Assembly: GCA_016185525.1 (NCBI GenBank)
Contig: JACPNK010000004.1
Coordinates: 17,712-74,816 of the forward strand
Source of the DNA: Candidatus Yanofskyibacteriota bacterium
GTDB taxonomy: Bacteria; Patescibacteria; Paceibacteria; 2-02-FULL-40-12; IGHO2-12-FULL-4
DNA: 57,105 nt
Reading direction: 5' to 3'
Shown here: positions 45,551 to 54,383 of the stretch, piece by piece
Position numbering within the stretch: position 1 is the first letter of the stretch
Layout of the letters: each line of letters opens with the position of its first letter
The notes under the pieces: model-generated
What the model was told of the DNA's origin: nothing
Database searches by the model: none
What the model saw: the letters and a program-made list of their open reading frames with translations, nothing else
Made by a program: the position numbers and the translations under genes

Positions 45551-46498
45551 TTAGTTTTTCAGCAAATATTTTACACGGTTGCGCGCATGCTCTTCCGCTG
45601 TTTTGCTGAATATTGTCCGACCGTCTTCTTTTGCCGTAAGATAGTAGAGATAATCACTGGCTACCGGATTTAAAGCGGCACTTAACGCTTTTAATCCTGG
45701 GTTAGAAATGGGGCCTGAAGGCAGTTCCTTTCTGGTGTAAGTATTGTATTGACTATCTATTTTAATATTCTCAATAAGATTAACTTGTGAAACGTCGCAA
45801 GCTTTTTGATTTAGCCATTTTAGCAAACAGACTCCGTAAGCTACCGTCGCATCAATTTGCAAAAGCATACCCAGTTCCAGCCGCTTATAAATTATCCCCG
45901 CCACCAGCGCCATGTCTTCCGGCTTTCGCACTTCTTTTTCCAGCATTGAAGCGACGACTACCGCCTCATAAAGCTTGGAAACCGAAATCTTGGGCACCAA
46001 TTCTTTGGTTTTGATATTAAAATTGTCGGCCATTTTTTTGATAATTTCTTCCCCATTTTCCTCGTCATCAAACCAATAAGTGTCTGGGAATAGGTAACCT
46101 TCGTTTTTTTGAAAGTCTGAAATCTTTAGACCTTTAAAATTTTTCCCCAATACTGCGACTATTTCTCCCGAGTTCAGCCCTTCAGGAATAGTCACCTTAA
46201 TCCCCTCCGGTTCAGCTCTGCCTTCGGAAAAGATTTCTACAATTTTCGGAATGCTCATAGCTGAAGAAATAAGATAGCGTCCGGCTTTAAAATCCTTTTC
46301 TTTGCCAACCAGCAGAGTGTAACCAATAAAAAGATAACGGTTCCTGACTAAGCCTTGTTCGTCTAAAAGTCTTGCCACTTTTGCCGAACCGTCACCTTTT
46401 TGAACCACAAACTCCAGCGGCTTATCCGCTGACCTATCCAGTGGCAAAAAAACGAGACCAGCCACGGCAAAAAAGACAGACAATAAAATAGTCGGCAA
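45551..46498 (-). CDS. mltG: Endolytic murein transglycosylase MltG
   Basis: 315 residues. N-terminal membrane helix (LLSVFFAVAGLVFLPL), LysM-like region (FVVQKGDGSAKVARLLDEQGLV), then the YceG catalytic part: GYLFPDTYWFDDE, VVASMLEKEVRKPEDMALVAGIIYKRLELGMLLQIDATVAYG with the catalytic Glu, and LPSGPISNPGLKALSAALNP. It cleaves nascent glycan strands at the membrane. The only start in this frame is TTG at 46498. An element (46503-46558) just upstream has probably replaced the original start region. Confidence 0.92.
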   Translation of the reverse strand: MPTILLSVFFAVAGLVFLPLDRSADKPLEFVVQKGDGSAKVARLLDEQGLVRNRYLFIGYTLLVGKEKDFKAGRYLISSAMSIPKIVEIFSEGRAEPEGIKVTIPEGLNSGEIVAVLGKNFKGLKISDFQKNEGYLFPDTYWFDDEENGEEIIKKMADNFNIKTKELVPKISVSKLYEAVVVASMLEKEVRKPEDMALVAGIIYKRLELGMLLQIDATVAYGVCLLKWLNQKACDVSQVNLIENIKIDSQYNTYTRKELPSGPISNPGLKALSAALNPVASDYLYYLTAKEDGRTIFSKTAEEHARNRVKYLLKN

Positions 46499-46502
46499 TA
46501 TT

Positions 46503-46558
46503 AGACTTTTTAGAAGATGTTTAGAAATTAGAATAATTAGGTCAATTAGAAATTGTAG
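46503..46558. repeat. Short palindromic element between the O-antigen-ligase-like gene and mltG
   Basis: Words TTTAGAAATTAGAATAATTAGG and TCAATTAGAAATTG in partly inverted order; shares its ATAATTAGGTCAATTA word with 43690-43840. Confidence 0.55.
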
Positions 46559-46562
46559 CCTG

Positions 46563-49157
46563 TTACAACGGCTTCTTGCTGGTTATTTTGCCCGGCGGAA
46601 ATTCCCTCTTGCCTTTTTCCAACGCGGCTATTTTTTCCAGAACCACAGGGTTGTCTTTGTTGGCTTCAAGCTTCAAAATTTCCTGCAATTGTCCAATAGC
46701 TAAATCCATTTCTCCTTTTTCCTCAAGCATCAAGGCTAGATACCATCTGGCGTTGGAGTAGTCTTTAAACAAGCTCACTGCTCGGGCCATTTCAGCCAAA
46801 GCTTTGTCTTTCTGATTATCACGATAGTAAAGCAAGCCCAACTCAAAAGCCAAACCAGGATTGTTCGAATCAAGAAGCTTGGTCAGCTCAAGCTGTTTGA
46901 CCGCTTCTTTCAATCTGGCCTCTCTTTCGTAAACTGTACCCAGATTATAAAGAGCCGTGGCTAGATCACCCTTGAGCTGAATGGCTTTTTTAAAATTATC
47001 TTCGGCATTTTTGTAATCTTTGGTAATTGCTGTTTTTATCTCTTCTTCATTTTTAATTTCCTGACCCCTTGATTTTGCGTCCCGCAAAGCCACGCTGGTG
47101 TTGTCCGCCCGTAAAAGATAAATGTTGCCAATTCTAACATAACCATTTGGGTCTTTGGGTGATTTTTTTAAATACTCTTGATAAGCCGCCAAAGCAGCTT
47201 CGTCGGCACCACCAACAAAACCCACTAAGTTTTCGTAAATTAAGCCGGCATTAAACCAGCTAACCGAATTATTTTTCTGGACCACCGTCATTTGATTAGC
47301 CGCTTGTATAATTGCTCTGGTGTTATCTTCAATCCTCTTTTTAACTTCCTCCGGCTTACCCGTCTTGTCTTTTATATCCAAACCCACCTGCCTTAAAAGC
47401 AAATCTGCCAAGCTGTTCAGGTAAGAAATATTGTTTTTGTCAGCCTTAACGGCTTTGCCAACCAACAAAACCGTGTTATCAAGTTCTGCTCTGTCAGCAC
47501 CACTCATTCTGGCCGCTTGAGCAAAATATATCTCGCCTCTGTACTTTTGCGCCAGCACAAAAGCGCCAACTAAACCGGATACTAAAACTAAAACAAAAGC
47601 CAAAGAAGCAAAGATGGAGGAAAACGAGGCGTCATCCATTTTGACTTTTAACTCCTGCCGATTGGCACTGACCGAAACAGCTACCAAAGCAACCAAAAAC
47701 CAAAATCCGAAAAGCAGAGTCAGATTGAAAGGTAAAAGAAAGAATAGCCCTAAAACCGCCACAAAAGCCGGAGCAACTTCGCTGGCATACCGCCAAACAA
47801 GCCGAAAGACCATGAAAAGTAAAAACATCAAAGCCGCCATAGCTAGCGCCCCTCCTTCAACAAAAAGACTAAAAAACTCTGAAACGCTGTTATTAAACCG
47901 ACTGTTCCAAAACAAAGTATTATTTATAGATTCCGGCTTAAACTGGTCGTAGGCCAGACTATAGTTACCTGGACCAAAACCAAAAAACGGCTTTAATTTT
48001 AAAGAGTCAACAGCAACATCAAAAGAGTTTCTTTGTGAAAGACCAACTTCTATGACCGGCCTTCCTTTTAAAAAAACTCCGGAAAGTCCAAAATCAAGAT
48101 ATTTGCTGCTCAAAGCAAAAACTCCGGACAAAACCAAAATCACTAAAGGCACCACCAATTGAGATGTTTTTATCTTAACCTTTTGACCCTCCATCTTCTG
48201 TAACAAACCCGGAGCCAAAACTACGCCAAATATGCCTACCACCAAAACTACAAACAAGATCCACCAATTTAAGACAATCAGAAAGAAAGCTAAAATTAAA
48301 CCGGCAACCAATTTCAAGCCCTTGCTCCAGCCCTCAGAATTAAAGTAACTGCTTAAAATCAAAACCAAAGCTAAAACTGCAAGCGCGCCAAGATCAACAG
48401 AAGAACCGACTGAATTGAATTGACTGCCGACCACTAAGTCTTTGTAGAAGAACGAGGAGACCCACTTAAAAACCGGCAAACCGAAAAGATTGAGCAAACC
48501 GGCCAAAACTGCCAGCGAAACCGAAGCGACAAAAACATTTATAATTTTCCCGATATCTTTCTTTTCAAAAAAATTCAACACCAAAAAGAAAAATAAAGCC
48601 AGAGAAGCGGTAACCATAAAACTGGAGCTGGAAACAAAACTCCCATATACTTGAGAAGAAAACACGGAAGAAACCAGACTGGCCGCCACCACTGCCAGCA
48701 CTCCCCACTCCAAACTGCTTCTACGCAAAACCAGCCCGCCCTCTTGGACAACTATCACAAGCCAAGCAACCAAACCAATCAAAGACAAACCGAAAATTAA
48801 AATCTGCTTATTAAAGACCAAAACATCTCCCGGCGCAGTAAAAGGCAAAAAGAATAACGGCACCAAAAAAATTAATACCAAAAGCAGGCCACGGACTATT
48901 TTACGAGGCAAAACAAGTTTTTTTTCAAACTCGGTACTGGTTTCCCCATCTCCGACATCCCCGACATCGGATGCCTGCCCCGTACCGTCCGAGCTTTGCT
49001 CGGTCTGGTTCGGGGTCCCGCCATCCGATGTCCAAATATTCTCCCCGTCCGACACCGGCACCACCTTAGGCTCTTCCGAAACCAAAACCGGTTCTTTAAA
49101 GTTTACATACTCATACTTTCCAAAAACTTTCCCTTTTTTTCTAAACGGGTTCCACAT
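46563..49157 (-). CDS. O-antigen-ligase-like membrane protein with TPR domain
   Basis: 864 residues. Cytoplasmic N-terminus (about 90 residues), then about 12 hydrophobic segments between residues 85 and 540, with a large extracellular loop (SLKLKPFFGFGPGNYSLAYDQFKPES) typical of the Wzy/WaaL O-antigen ligase/polymerase superfamily. The C-terminal 290 residues form TPR repeats (YKNAEDNFKKAIQLKGDLATALYNLGTVYEREARLKEAVKQLE ... AFELGLLYYRDNQKDKALAEMARAV). Such proteins join or polymerise surface glycans or glycosylate proteins. The surface proteins downstream could be substrates; that is inference. Confidence 0.85.
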   Translation of the reverse strand: MWNPFRKKGKVFGKYEYVNFKEPVLVSEEPKVVPVSDGENIWTSDGGTPNQTEQSSDGTGQASDVGDVGDGETSTEFEKKLVLPRKIVRGLLLVLIFLVPLFFLPFTAPGDVLVFNKQILIFGLSLIGLVAWLVIVVQEGGLVLRRSSLEWGVLAVVAASLVSSVFSSQVYGSFVSSSSFMVTASLALFFFLVLNFFEKKDIGKIINVFVASVSLAVLAGLLNLFGLPVFKWVSSFFYKDLVVGSQFNSVGSSVDLGALAVLALVLILSSYFNSEGWSKGLKLVAGLILAFFLIVLNWWILFVVLVVGIFGVVLAPGLLQKMEGQKVKIKTSQLVVPLVILVLSGVFALSSKYLDFGLSGVFLKGRPVIEVGLSQRNSFDVAVDSLKLKPFFGFGPGNYSLAYDQFKPESINNTLFWNSRFNNSVSEFFSLFVEGGALAMAALMFLLFMVFRLVWRYASEVAPAFVAVLGLFFLLPFNLTLLFGFWFLVALVAVSVSANRQELKVKMDDASFSSIFASLAFVLVLVSGLVGAFVLAQKYRGEIYFAQAARMSGADRAELDNTVLLVGKAVKADKNNISYLNSLADLLLRQVGLDIKDKTGKPEEVKKRIEDNTRAIIQAANQMTVVQKNNSVSWFNAGLIYENLVGFVGGADEAALAAYQEYLKKSPKDPNGYVRIGNIYLLRADNTSVALRDAKSRGQEIKNEEEIKTAITKDYKNAEDNFKKAIQLKGDLATALYNLGTVYEREARLKEAVKQLELTKLLDSNNPGLAFELGLLYYRDNQKDKALAEMARAVSLFKDYSNARWYLALMLEEKGEMDLAIGQLQEILKLEANKDNPVVLEKIAALEKGKREFPPGKITSKKPL

Positions 49158-49250
49158 AAAATTTTTACAGTTCGGTTTTCGCGTCAGTGTCCCCGACCCT
49201 GAAACTTGTCCGAATCTGAATTAAACTATTTTAAACTATTTTATCCACAT

Positions 49251-49278
49251 TTGACATCTTGGCCGTCTTTGCTATACT
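49251..49278 (+). promoter_or_regulatory. Strong promoter on the plus strand
   Basis: TTGACA (49251-49256), 16-bp spacer, TATACT (49273-49278). It reads into a short segment ending at the hairpin 49332-49359. Confidence 0.75.
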
Positions 49279-49284
49279 TAATTT

Positions 49285-49362
49285 AGAAATGGCTTCGGCC
49301 CGACTCCGTCGCAAGACGGAGGAAAAAACCCAAAATCAAGGCAACAATGCCTTGATTTTGTT
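49285..49362 (+). ncRNA. Candidate small RNA, antisense to the toxin mRNA end
   Basis: From the promoter above to the two-way terminator AAAATCAAGGC/GCCTTGATTTT is about 75 nt with two further hairpins (GGC-ttc-GCC like GGCTTCGGCC, and CTCCGTC-gcaa-GACGGAG). An ORF starting ATGGCTTCGG at about 49290 is open and longer, but has no ribosome site. It overlaps the 3' end of the MazF-like gene, so it could be an antisense regulator. Confidence 0.45.
49332..49359. terminator. Two-way terminator at the end of the toxin gene
   Basis: AAAATCAAGGC-aacaat-GCCTTGATTTT with T-rich flanks in both directions. Confidence 0.8.
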
Positions 49363-49725
49363 TATAAGGTTATTGAAGTCTTCTACACTTATTTCCCCTA
49401 TTTTACGGCTTAGCCGTCGTGCATCAAGTAATCTGACTTGGGATATTATGGCAACACTCGTAGCCACAGCATCAAACTGAAAGGCAAAATAGTATTTATT
49501 TCGCTTTTTAGTTTTAGATAAAGGAATAACCCAGCAGACCTCATTATTAAATTTGCGAATGACAACGACTGGTCGCTGAAAGTCATCACCAACCCCGTCC
49601 TGCTCAAAACCAACGTTAACACCCAAATAACAAAACCATATTTCACGCTCATGAAAAAATGGTCTTCTTCCAATATCATCAACTTGCTCTTTCTTTTTGT
49701 GCCATTTTTGGAAATCTTTTTTCAT
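49336..49725 (-). CDS. PemK/MazF-like toxin
   Basis: 129 residues. REIWFCYLGVNVGFEQDGVGDDFQRPVVVIRKFNNEVCWVIPLS matches the PemK/MazF beta-barrel (GEI, the G/R-rich loop, RPVVVI). ATSVAIISQVRLLDARRLSRKIG follows, with the Arg and Ser/Thr-rich site. MazF-type toxins are sequence-specific mRNA interferases. No antitoxin gene is adjacent, which is unusual, so it may be solitary or work as a domesticated regulator. The gene sits between 23-bp direct repeats. Confidence 0.8.
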   Translation of the reverse strand: MKKDFQKWHKKKEQVDDIGRRPFFHEREIWFCYLGVNVGFEQDGVGDDFQRPVVVIRKFNNEVCWVIPLSKTKKRNKYYFAFQFDAVATSVAIISQVRLLDARRLSRKIGEISVEDFNNLINKIKALLP

Positions 49726-49780
49726 TGAATTAAACTATTTCAAACTATAACTTTTAAAAATAGTAATCAACTTGCCAGCA

Positions 49781-51856
49781 TCATTTAGTCACTCCTGCCC
49801 CGATAAGATAAAGTCGTTTAACTTCGGCGGCAGAGAGGACACGGTTGTAAATGCGGACGTCGTCAATGGTGCCGTCCCAATAAAATCTTTCGGCTCTGCC
49901 ATCTGCGCCAATTGATGTTTCCCGGTCATTGGCGTCATCGCCGTTCCATAAACCATTAAAAGTGCCGGTTGCAGAATTAAGGAACGCTCCGTCTTTATAT
50001 AGACTAAGCGTAGTGCCGTCCCAGACTAACGATAAATACTGCCATTGATTTACACTTACCGTGCCCACAGCCGAATTAACAGAGATCAGGTTCGTCCCGT
50101 CACTAACCGTACCTCTCCATCGGGTTGCGTCCGTGTTCAAAACAGCCAAATAATAAATAACGGTGTCGGCAGAACTAAAAGTACCGCCTCTGGAAAAAAC
50201 ACCGTCCGAAGCATTGCTGCCGTCAGGCCGAACCCACGCACTGATGGTAAAGGCATTCTCTTGAGAGAAATCTAGATCGGTTAGATTATCAAGAACAACT
50301 TCGTCATCGGTGCCGTCAAAACTTAGTCCCTGCCCTACTTTGCCAACGGCTTGGACCGGGCCATTGGTTAAAGTACCGTGGTTATTGTTGCCAGAACTAT
50401 CTTTGGCGCGAGTGCCGGAAATATTAGAACCATCAAGAGTCCAGTAACCGGTAAGACCTCGGGTCAAGCTTTCCACCGGAGTATGGTTCTCTTTTGATCC
50501 TGCCCCGATAAGATAAAGTCGTTTAACTTCGGCGACAGAGAGGACACGGTTGTAAATGCGGACGTCGTCAATGGTGCCGTCAAAAGCAGTAGTTGTCGCG
50601 GTATTATTTCCAATAGCCATATCTGTAGTTCCCGTTGCTGGCGTTCCACTGCTTTGGTCAGCAGTCCCAGTTCGCACTCCATTTAAATAAATATTAGCAA
50701 CTCCAGTTGCATCTCGCGTGGCAAGAACGTGTAACCATGGGCCAATCGTGAAAGCATTGGTAGCTGAAACGGCAATAATTGCACCGTCACTAATAAACGC
50801 TAAACGATTGGAGCTTGCCATCCTAAAGATTGTTTTGCCGTTGTTTACGATAGACCCAGTAGAACCCTCACCTAATGAACTCGGTTTAATCCATGCAGAA
50901 ACTGTAGCTGCAGAACTACCGATAACTTCATTGTTTGGGTCAATCCAATCATCCACCCCGTCAAATTTCAGCGCCTGCCCGATTTTGCCTGCAACTCGAG
51001 TCGGCCCGTTGGTCAAGGTGCCAGTATTGTTATTCCCAGAGCAATCAGGGGCTTTGGTGTAAGAACCGTCAAAGGTCCAACAACCGACCAGACCTTGGGT
51101 CAAGCTTTCCACCGGAGTGCGGTTTTCTTTTGATCCTAAACCAATATTATAGAGCCGTTTAACTTCGGCAGCAGAGAGGGCGCGGTTGTAAATACGGACG
51201 TCGTCTAATATGGCATTGACAAAGCCCAAAGAACCGCCGGCAATTCTTAAATTTCCAGTCGTTGCATTTGCCACATACGCATCTGTGTCAAGTGTGCCAG
51301 CTACAGTATTGGTATAGAAAAAAGTACCAGCCGAGTCCCCCACCAAAACAATGTGTGTCCATTTATTAAGAGTCAAATTGCTACCAGAAGCCCCAGTAGT
51401 ACTGTTAAATAAAAACTCAGGAGTACAGGGCGAGACAAGTTTACACCGAATACGGTATCCAGTTGAAGTATTTTTCTCTAATATGCTCATATTGTTATTT
51501 GCCGGCGCCGCAAGCAAATATATCCAAAATGAAATTGTGATCACGGAAGGATTGAGAGAAGAGTTATGAGAAATAGCAACTTCGTCGTTACTTCCGTCAA
51601 AATTAAGTCCCTGCCCGATTTTTCCTGCAACTCGAGTCGGCCCATTGGTTAAAGTGCCAGTATTGTTATTCCCCGAACAATCGGGAGCCTTGGTGTAAGA
51701 ACCGTCAAAAGTCCAACAGCCGACCAGACCAGAAGACAAACCAACGTAAGACGGGGCGTGAACGATGAAGCCGGCATAGGCCGAAGATGCAAAAATAGAA
51801 AACGCAAAAACTAAAGTGAAAAATAGTAACCAAATTTTAATTTTTTTATTTATCAT
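49781..51856 (-). CDS. Secreted protein with three LamG (concanavalin-like) domains
   Basis: 691 residues. Signal peptide 1-28 (IWLLFFTLVFAFSIFASSAYAG). Three LamG-3 domains start at about residues 44, 255 and 467, each ending with DDVRIYNRxLSxAEVKRLYxIGxGSKEN. The first two openings (LVGCWTFDGSYTKAPDCSGN) are identical over about 35 residues, as is the DNA, so duplication was recent. LamG domains bind glycans or proteins on surfaces. It heads no operon; it follows the 51.9 kb gene by ten bases. Confidence 0.9.
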   Translation of the reverse strand: MINKKIKIWLLFFTLVFAFSIFASSAYAGFIVHAPSYVGLSSGLVGCWTFDGSYTKAPDCSGNNNTGTLTNGPTRVAGKIGQGLNFDGSNDEVAISHNSSLNPSVITISFWIYLLAAPANNNMSILEKNTSTGYRIRCKLVSPCTPEFLFNSTTGASGSNLTLNKWTHIVLVGDSAGTFFYTNTVAGTLDTDAYVANATTGNLRIAGGSLGFVNAILDDVRIYNRALSAAEVKRLYNIGLGSKENRTPVESLTQGLVGCWTFDGSYTKAPDCSGNNNTGTLTNGPTRVAGKIGQALKFDGVDDWIDPNNEVIGSSAATVSAWIKPSSLGEGSTGSIVNNGKTIFRMASSNRLAFISDGAIIAVSATNAFTIGPWLHVLATRDATGVANIYLNGVRTGTADQSSGTPATGTTDMAIGNNTATTTAFDGTIDDVRIYNRVLSVAEVKRLYLIGAGSKENHTPVESLTRGLTGYWTLDGSNISGTRAKDSSGNNNHGTLTNGPVQAVGKVGQGLSFDGTDDEVVLDNLTDLDFSQENAFTISAWVRPDGSNASDGVFSRGGTFSSADTVIYYLAVLNTDATRWRGTVSDGTNLISVNSAVGTVSVNQWQYLSLVWDGTTLSLYKDGAFLNSATGTFNGLWNGDDANDRETSIGADGRAERFYWDGTIDDVRIYNRVLSAAEVKRLYLIGAGVTK

Positions 51857-51866
51857 TTTTGAAGAT

Positions 51867-52520
51867 TTACTTAAACCGCCAGGTTTTTAACACTTCCAGG
51901 GCGAACTCTTTTTGATTAGCATTAATCATAACTTGGTAAAGCCAGCCCTTATTTACCATCCACACTTCATATACTTTTTCGGGACTTTGGCCCTGGCTGT
52001 AAAAGGCAAGCGCCTCTACTCCGTCAACGTCAATATATGCCGGGTCTTCTATCACTAAATCCGGAATGTTTCTTTTTATTCTTTCGGGTGTTAACGGTTC
52101 TTTTTCTTCAAATGACATAACAAAAATTTGAAAACTTGCGTCCGAATCCGACCCTTGAACTAAAATTATATCCCCATTTTTTTCAGTCAGCTCGCTTACT
52201 GCAAATTCCTCCGGAAGCTGAAGGGTAAAGTTATATTTGGAGTTGCTGTATAATTGAGGTCGACTCGCACTGACATTTACCTCGTCGGTTTCCGCTCCGG
52301 ATACAGCGTCATTTTCGTAAATATCCGCTGGTTGGGCTGGTTGACTCTCAATCGCGATGTTGTTCAGTCCTTGACCACCCAAAACCCCAGTTAAAGCAGG
52401 ACTCGAGAAAGACTTTCTGCCTAGGAACAGGGCCGTAAACCAGACCGCCAGTAAGGCCGTCAGAAAAATCATGGAAAACATCACAATTTTTGATTTTAGG
52501 CTTTGGTTTTGATTTTTCAT
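51867..52520 (-). CDS. Membrane-anchored exported protein
   Basis: 217 residues. One N-terminal transmembrane helix (IVMFSMIFLTALLAVWFTALFL) as anchor, a disordered linker to about residue 90, then a beta-rich domain (YNFTLQLPEEFAVSELTEKNGDIILVQGSDSDASFQIFVMSFEE ... VDGVEALAFYSQGQSPEKVYEVWMVNKGWLYQVMINANQKEFALEVLKTWRF). It resembles PsbP-like or DUF-type lipoproteins but without a lipobox. Lies between the two LamG genes. Confidence 0.7.
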   Translation of the reverse strand: MKNQNQSLKSKIVMFSMIFLTALLAVWFTALFLGRKSFSSPALTGVLGGQGLNNIAIESQPAQPADIYENDAVSGAETDEVNVSASRPQLYSNSKYNFTLQLPEEFAVSELTEKNGDIILVQGSDSDASFQIFVMSFEEKEPLTPERIKRNIPDLVIEDPAYIDVDGVEALAFYSQGQSPEKVYEVWMVNKGWLYQVMINANQKEFALEVLKTWRFK

Positions 52521-52577
52521 TTGTTCATTGGGGTCCTTGGCAGGGTCATCCTGCCAGTGTTTTGCCAGTGTTGGTAA

Positions 52578-54371
52578 TTATCTAAAAATAACCCCGCCTT
52601 TTATTTTTAGCAGCGGTTCAGAAATGTTTGCTACCTCCTGCCCACCAACAGCATAAAATGTACTAGAGCTTGACTGATTGTTGTACTCGGTCGTAATCCA
52701 GTCGGCAGAACGGGCAGAGCCGGAGATGCGGACTTCATCCATTAGATTCTCAAAAACCTCCCCAGACCCTCCATTCGCTCCCAGGAAGAGTTTTTTTGCC
52801 GAGTTATCAATAGCACCACTTACATCGGTGGTACACCGCTCGACTCCATCTACATACGTTTTCATCGATGAACCGTTGTACACACCGATAATGTAATACC
52901 AAGAACCGGTACTGATATTAACAGTGGATGCACAGTTTCTTCCATTATTCGAACTACTGGTCCAGAATCTTGGAGTAAGCGTCGAAGCATCAACACGCAA
53001 CAAATGAATGCTGTAATCAAAATATGGATTAGTGTGACTGGTGTCTGACTCTGGCTTGGCAATGATTACTTGTTCACTGCCTGAATCTGTAACATTAACC
53101 CATGCAGATAGTGTAACGCTGCCGGTAATTTCAAGTGATGTGGTACTGGCTCTATTTAGCAAATCATTACTCCCATCAAAATTTTGAGCACCGTTCATTA
53201 GGCCGGATGAGGATTGGGTGGGAACATTGGCTGCGGTGCCACCACCACCCTGTAGGTTATTGGCGTTGGTGGTGCTATCAAGATAATCATTCCCAGTACT
53301 GTCCCCGCTTTCCGGTAAGTGCCATACACCTTTGTAATCGGAGTCCCACACTCCGGTTTTATTCTGGTTCGTTGCTCCAGACGATGGTCCGCCATAATAT
53401 ACATAGATTGCTGTATCCGTGATAGCCCCCAGGGTTGGCACTTCTACCCAAGCTAGTAGTTCTCCCGATGAAGAAGCGTATTTTTCTATCTCATGGTCTA
53501 ACTTGGTGGTTCCATTGGACGAGGTAAAAACAAAGTCTCCCCCGCCGCCGCTTACTCCAGCTGAAGCCGATGCCACGTTGCCGCCGAAGGAAGTGTGTCT
53601 GAAGTCGGAGTCAGTTCTTGAAAATAGTACCGGGAAATTGGTGAAGTCAGATGAACCGGAAACCTTGTTATTATCAATCGTTATCTTTTTTCGATACGAC
53701 CAACTACCAGAGTACCAACCAGCAGCCGTATCGGTGCTGATAGTCGTCCCATACACTGGATCCAGCAATCCATAAGCGCCTTTGTCTCCCAAGGTTTCTA
53801 TCCAGAATTCGCCGCTCGTTCCTGGAGCATATTCCAATCTAGCCACAAAATAAGTTACTGAATTAGCGGGAATATTTATTTGCGTACCGGACTTAACTTC
53901 AAAAGTTTCAGGAATGGTCTCTCTCTTTGCAAGAGCTAGATCAAGCTTAGGTACGTTAAATTTTATACTGTTTTTATAAAACGTCAGATACTGCCACTCA
54001 TTCTTATCAAATTGCTGAAGAGTTACCATGTTGTCCTGTTTTTTTTCTTTCAAAAAATAGAAAAGCAGGGCGGCATTCTGACTCAGGTTTGTGGTGTTAG
54101 TCAGACTGATATAGACATTAGACCAAGCATTTCCCCGGTAGTGTTTTTGGTTGGTTTTAATAATAATATTTTCGTCGGCGTTATCATCAGTATAGAGGAA
54201 CTCAATTCGCTGGTTGGCTAATTTAAGCGGAACAATATCTGTTTTGACTTCGGAATTAAGAGCTGGGATGACGGAAGGAGCTATCGCAGGATTGTTGAAT
54301 TTGAGTAAAACTAAAATCACCGGCATTGCTATCAGGACGAGAACTAAGGACTTAGGGTTTAAAAATTTCAT
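52578..54371 (-). CDS. Secreted DUF2341 plus LamG protein
   Basis: 597 residues. N-terminal membrane/signal segment (LVLVLIAMPVILVLL). Then an unknown beta domain of about 190 residues. DUF2341 follows at about 216-335 (WYSGSWSYRKKITIDNNKVSGSSDFTNFPVLF ... LAWVEVPTLGAITDTAIYVYYGG). A LamG domain at about 345-570 (GVWHLPESGDSTGNDYLDSTTNANNL ... NFDGSNDLLNRAS ... LMDEVRISGSARSADWITTEYNNQSS). A common combination in cell-surface adhesins of uncultured bacteria. Confidence 0.88.
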   Translation of the reverse strand: MKFLNPKSLVLVLIAMPVILVLLKFNNPAIAPSVIPALNSEVKTDIVPLKLANQRIEFLYTDDNADENIIIKTNQKHYRGNAWSNVYISLTNTTNLSQNAALLFYFLKEKKQDNMVTLQQFDKNEWQYLTFYKNSIKFNVPKLDLALAKRETIPETFEVKSGTQINIPANSVTYFVARLEYAPGTSGEFWIETLGDKGAYGLLDPVYGTTISTDTAAGWYSGSWSYRKKITIDNNKVSGSSDFTNFPVLFSRTDSDFRHTSFGGNVASASAGVSGGGGDFVFTSSNGTTKLDHEIEKYASSSGELLAWVEVPTLGAITDTAIYVYYGGPSSGATNQNKTGVWDSDYKGVWHLPESGDSTGNDYLDSTTNANNLQGGGGTAANVPTQSSSGLMNGAQNFDGSNDLLNRASTTSLEITGSVTLSAWVNVTDSGSEQVIIAKPESDTSHTNPYFDYSIHLLRVDASTLTPRFWTSSSNNGRNCASTVNISTGSWYYIIGVYNGSSMKTYVDGVERCTTDVSGAIDNSAKKLFLGANGGSGEVFENLMDEVRISGSARSADWITTEYNNQSSSSTFYAVGGQEVANISEPLLKIKGGVIFR

Positions 54372-54383
54372 ACTACAAAATAC

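Larger units (their letters stand above)
49217..49748. repeat. Direct repeats flanking the MazF-like gene
   Basis: TGAATTAAACTATTT followed by [T/C]AAACTAT, 23 bp, at 49217-49239 and 49726-49748, one mismatch. The second copy abuts the toxin ATG. Between them lie the toxin gene, its terminator and a divergent strong promoter. Confidence 0.75.
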
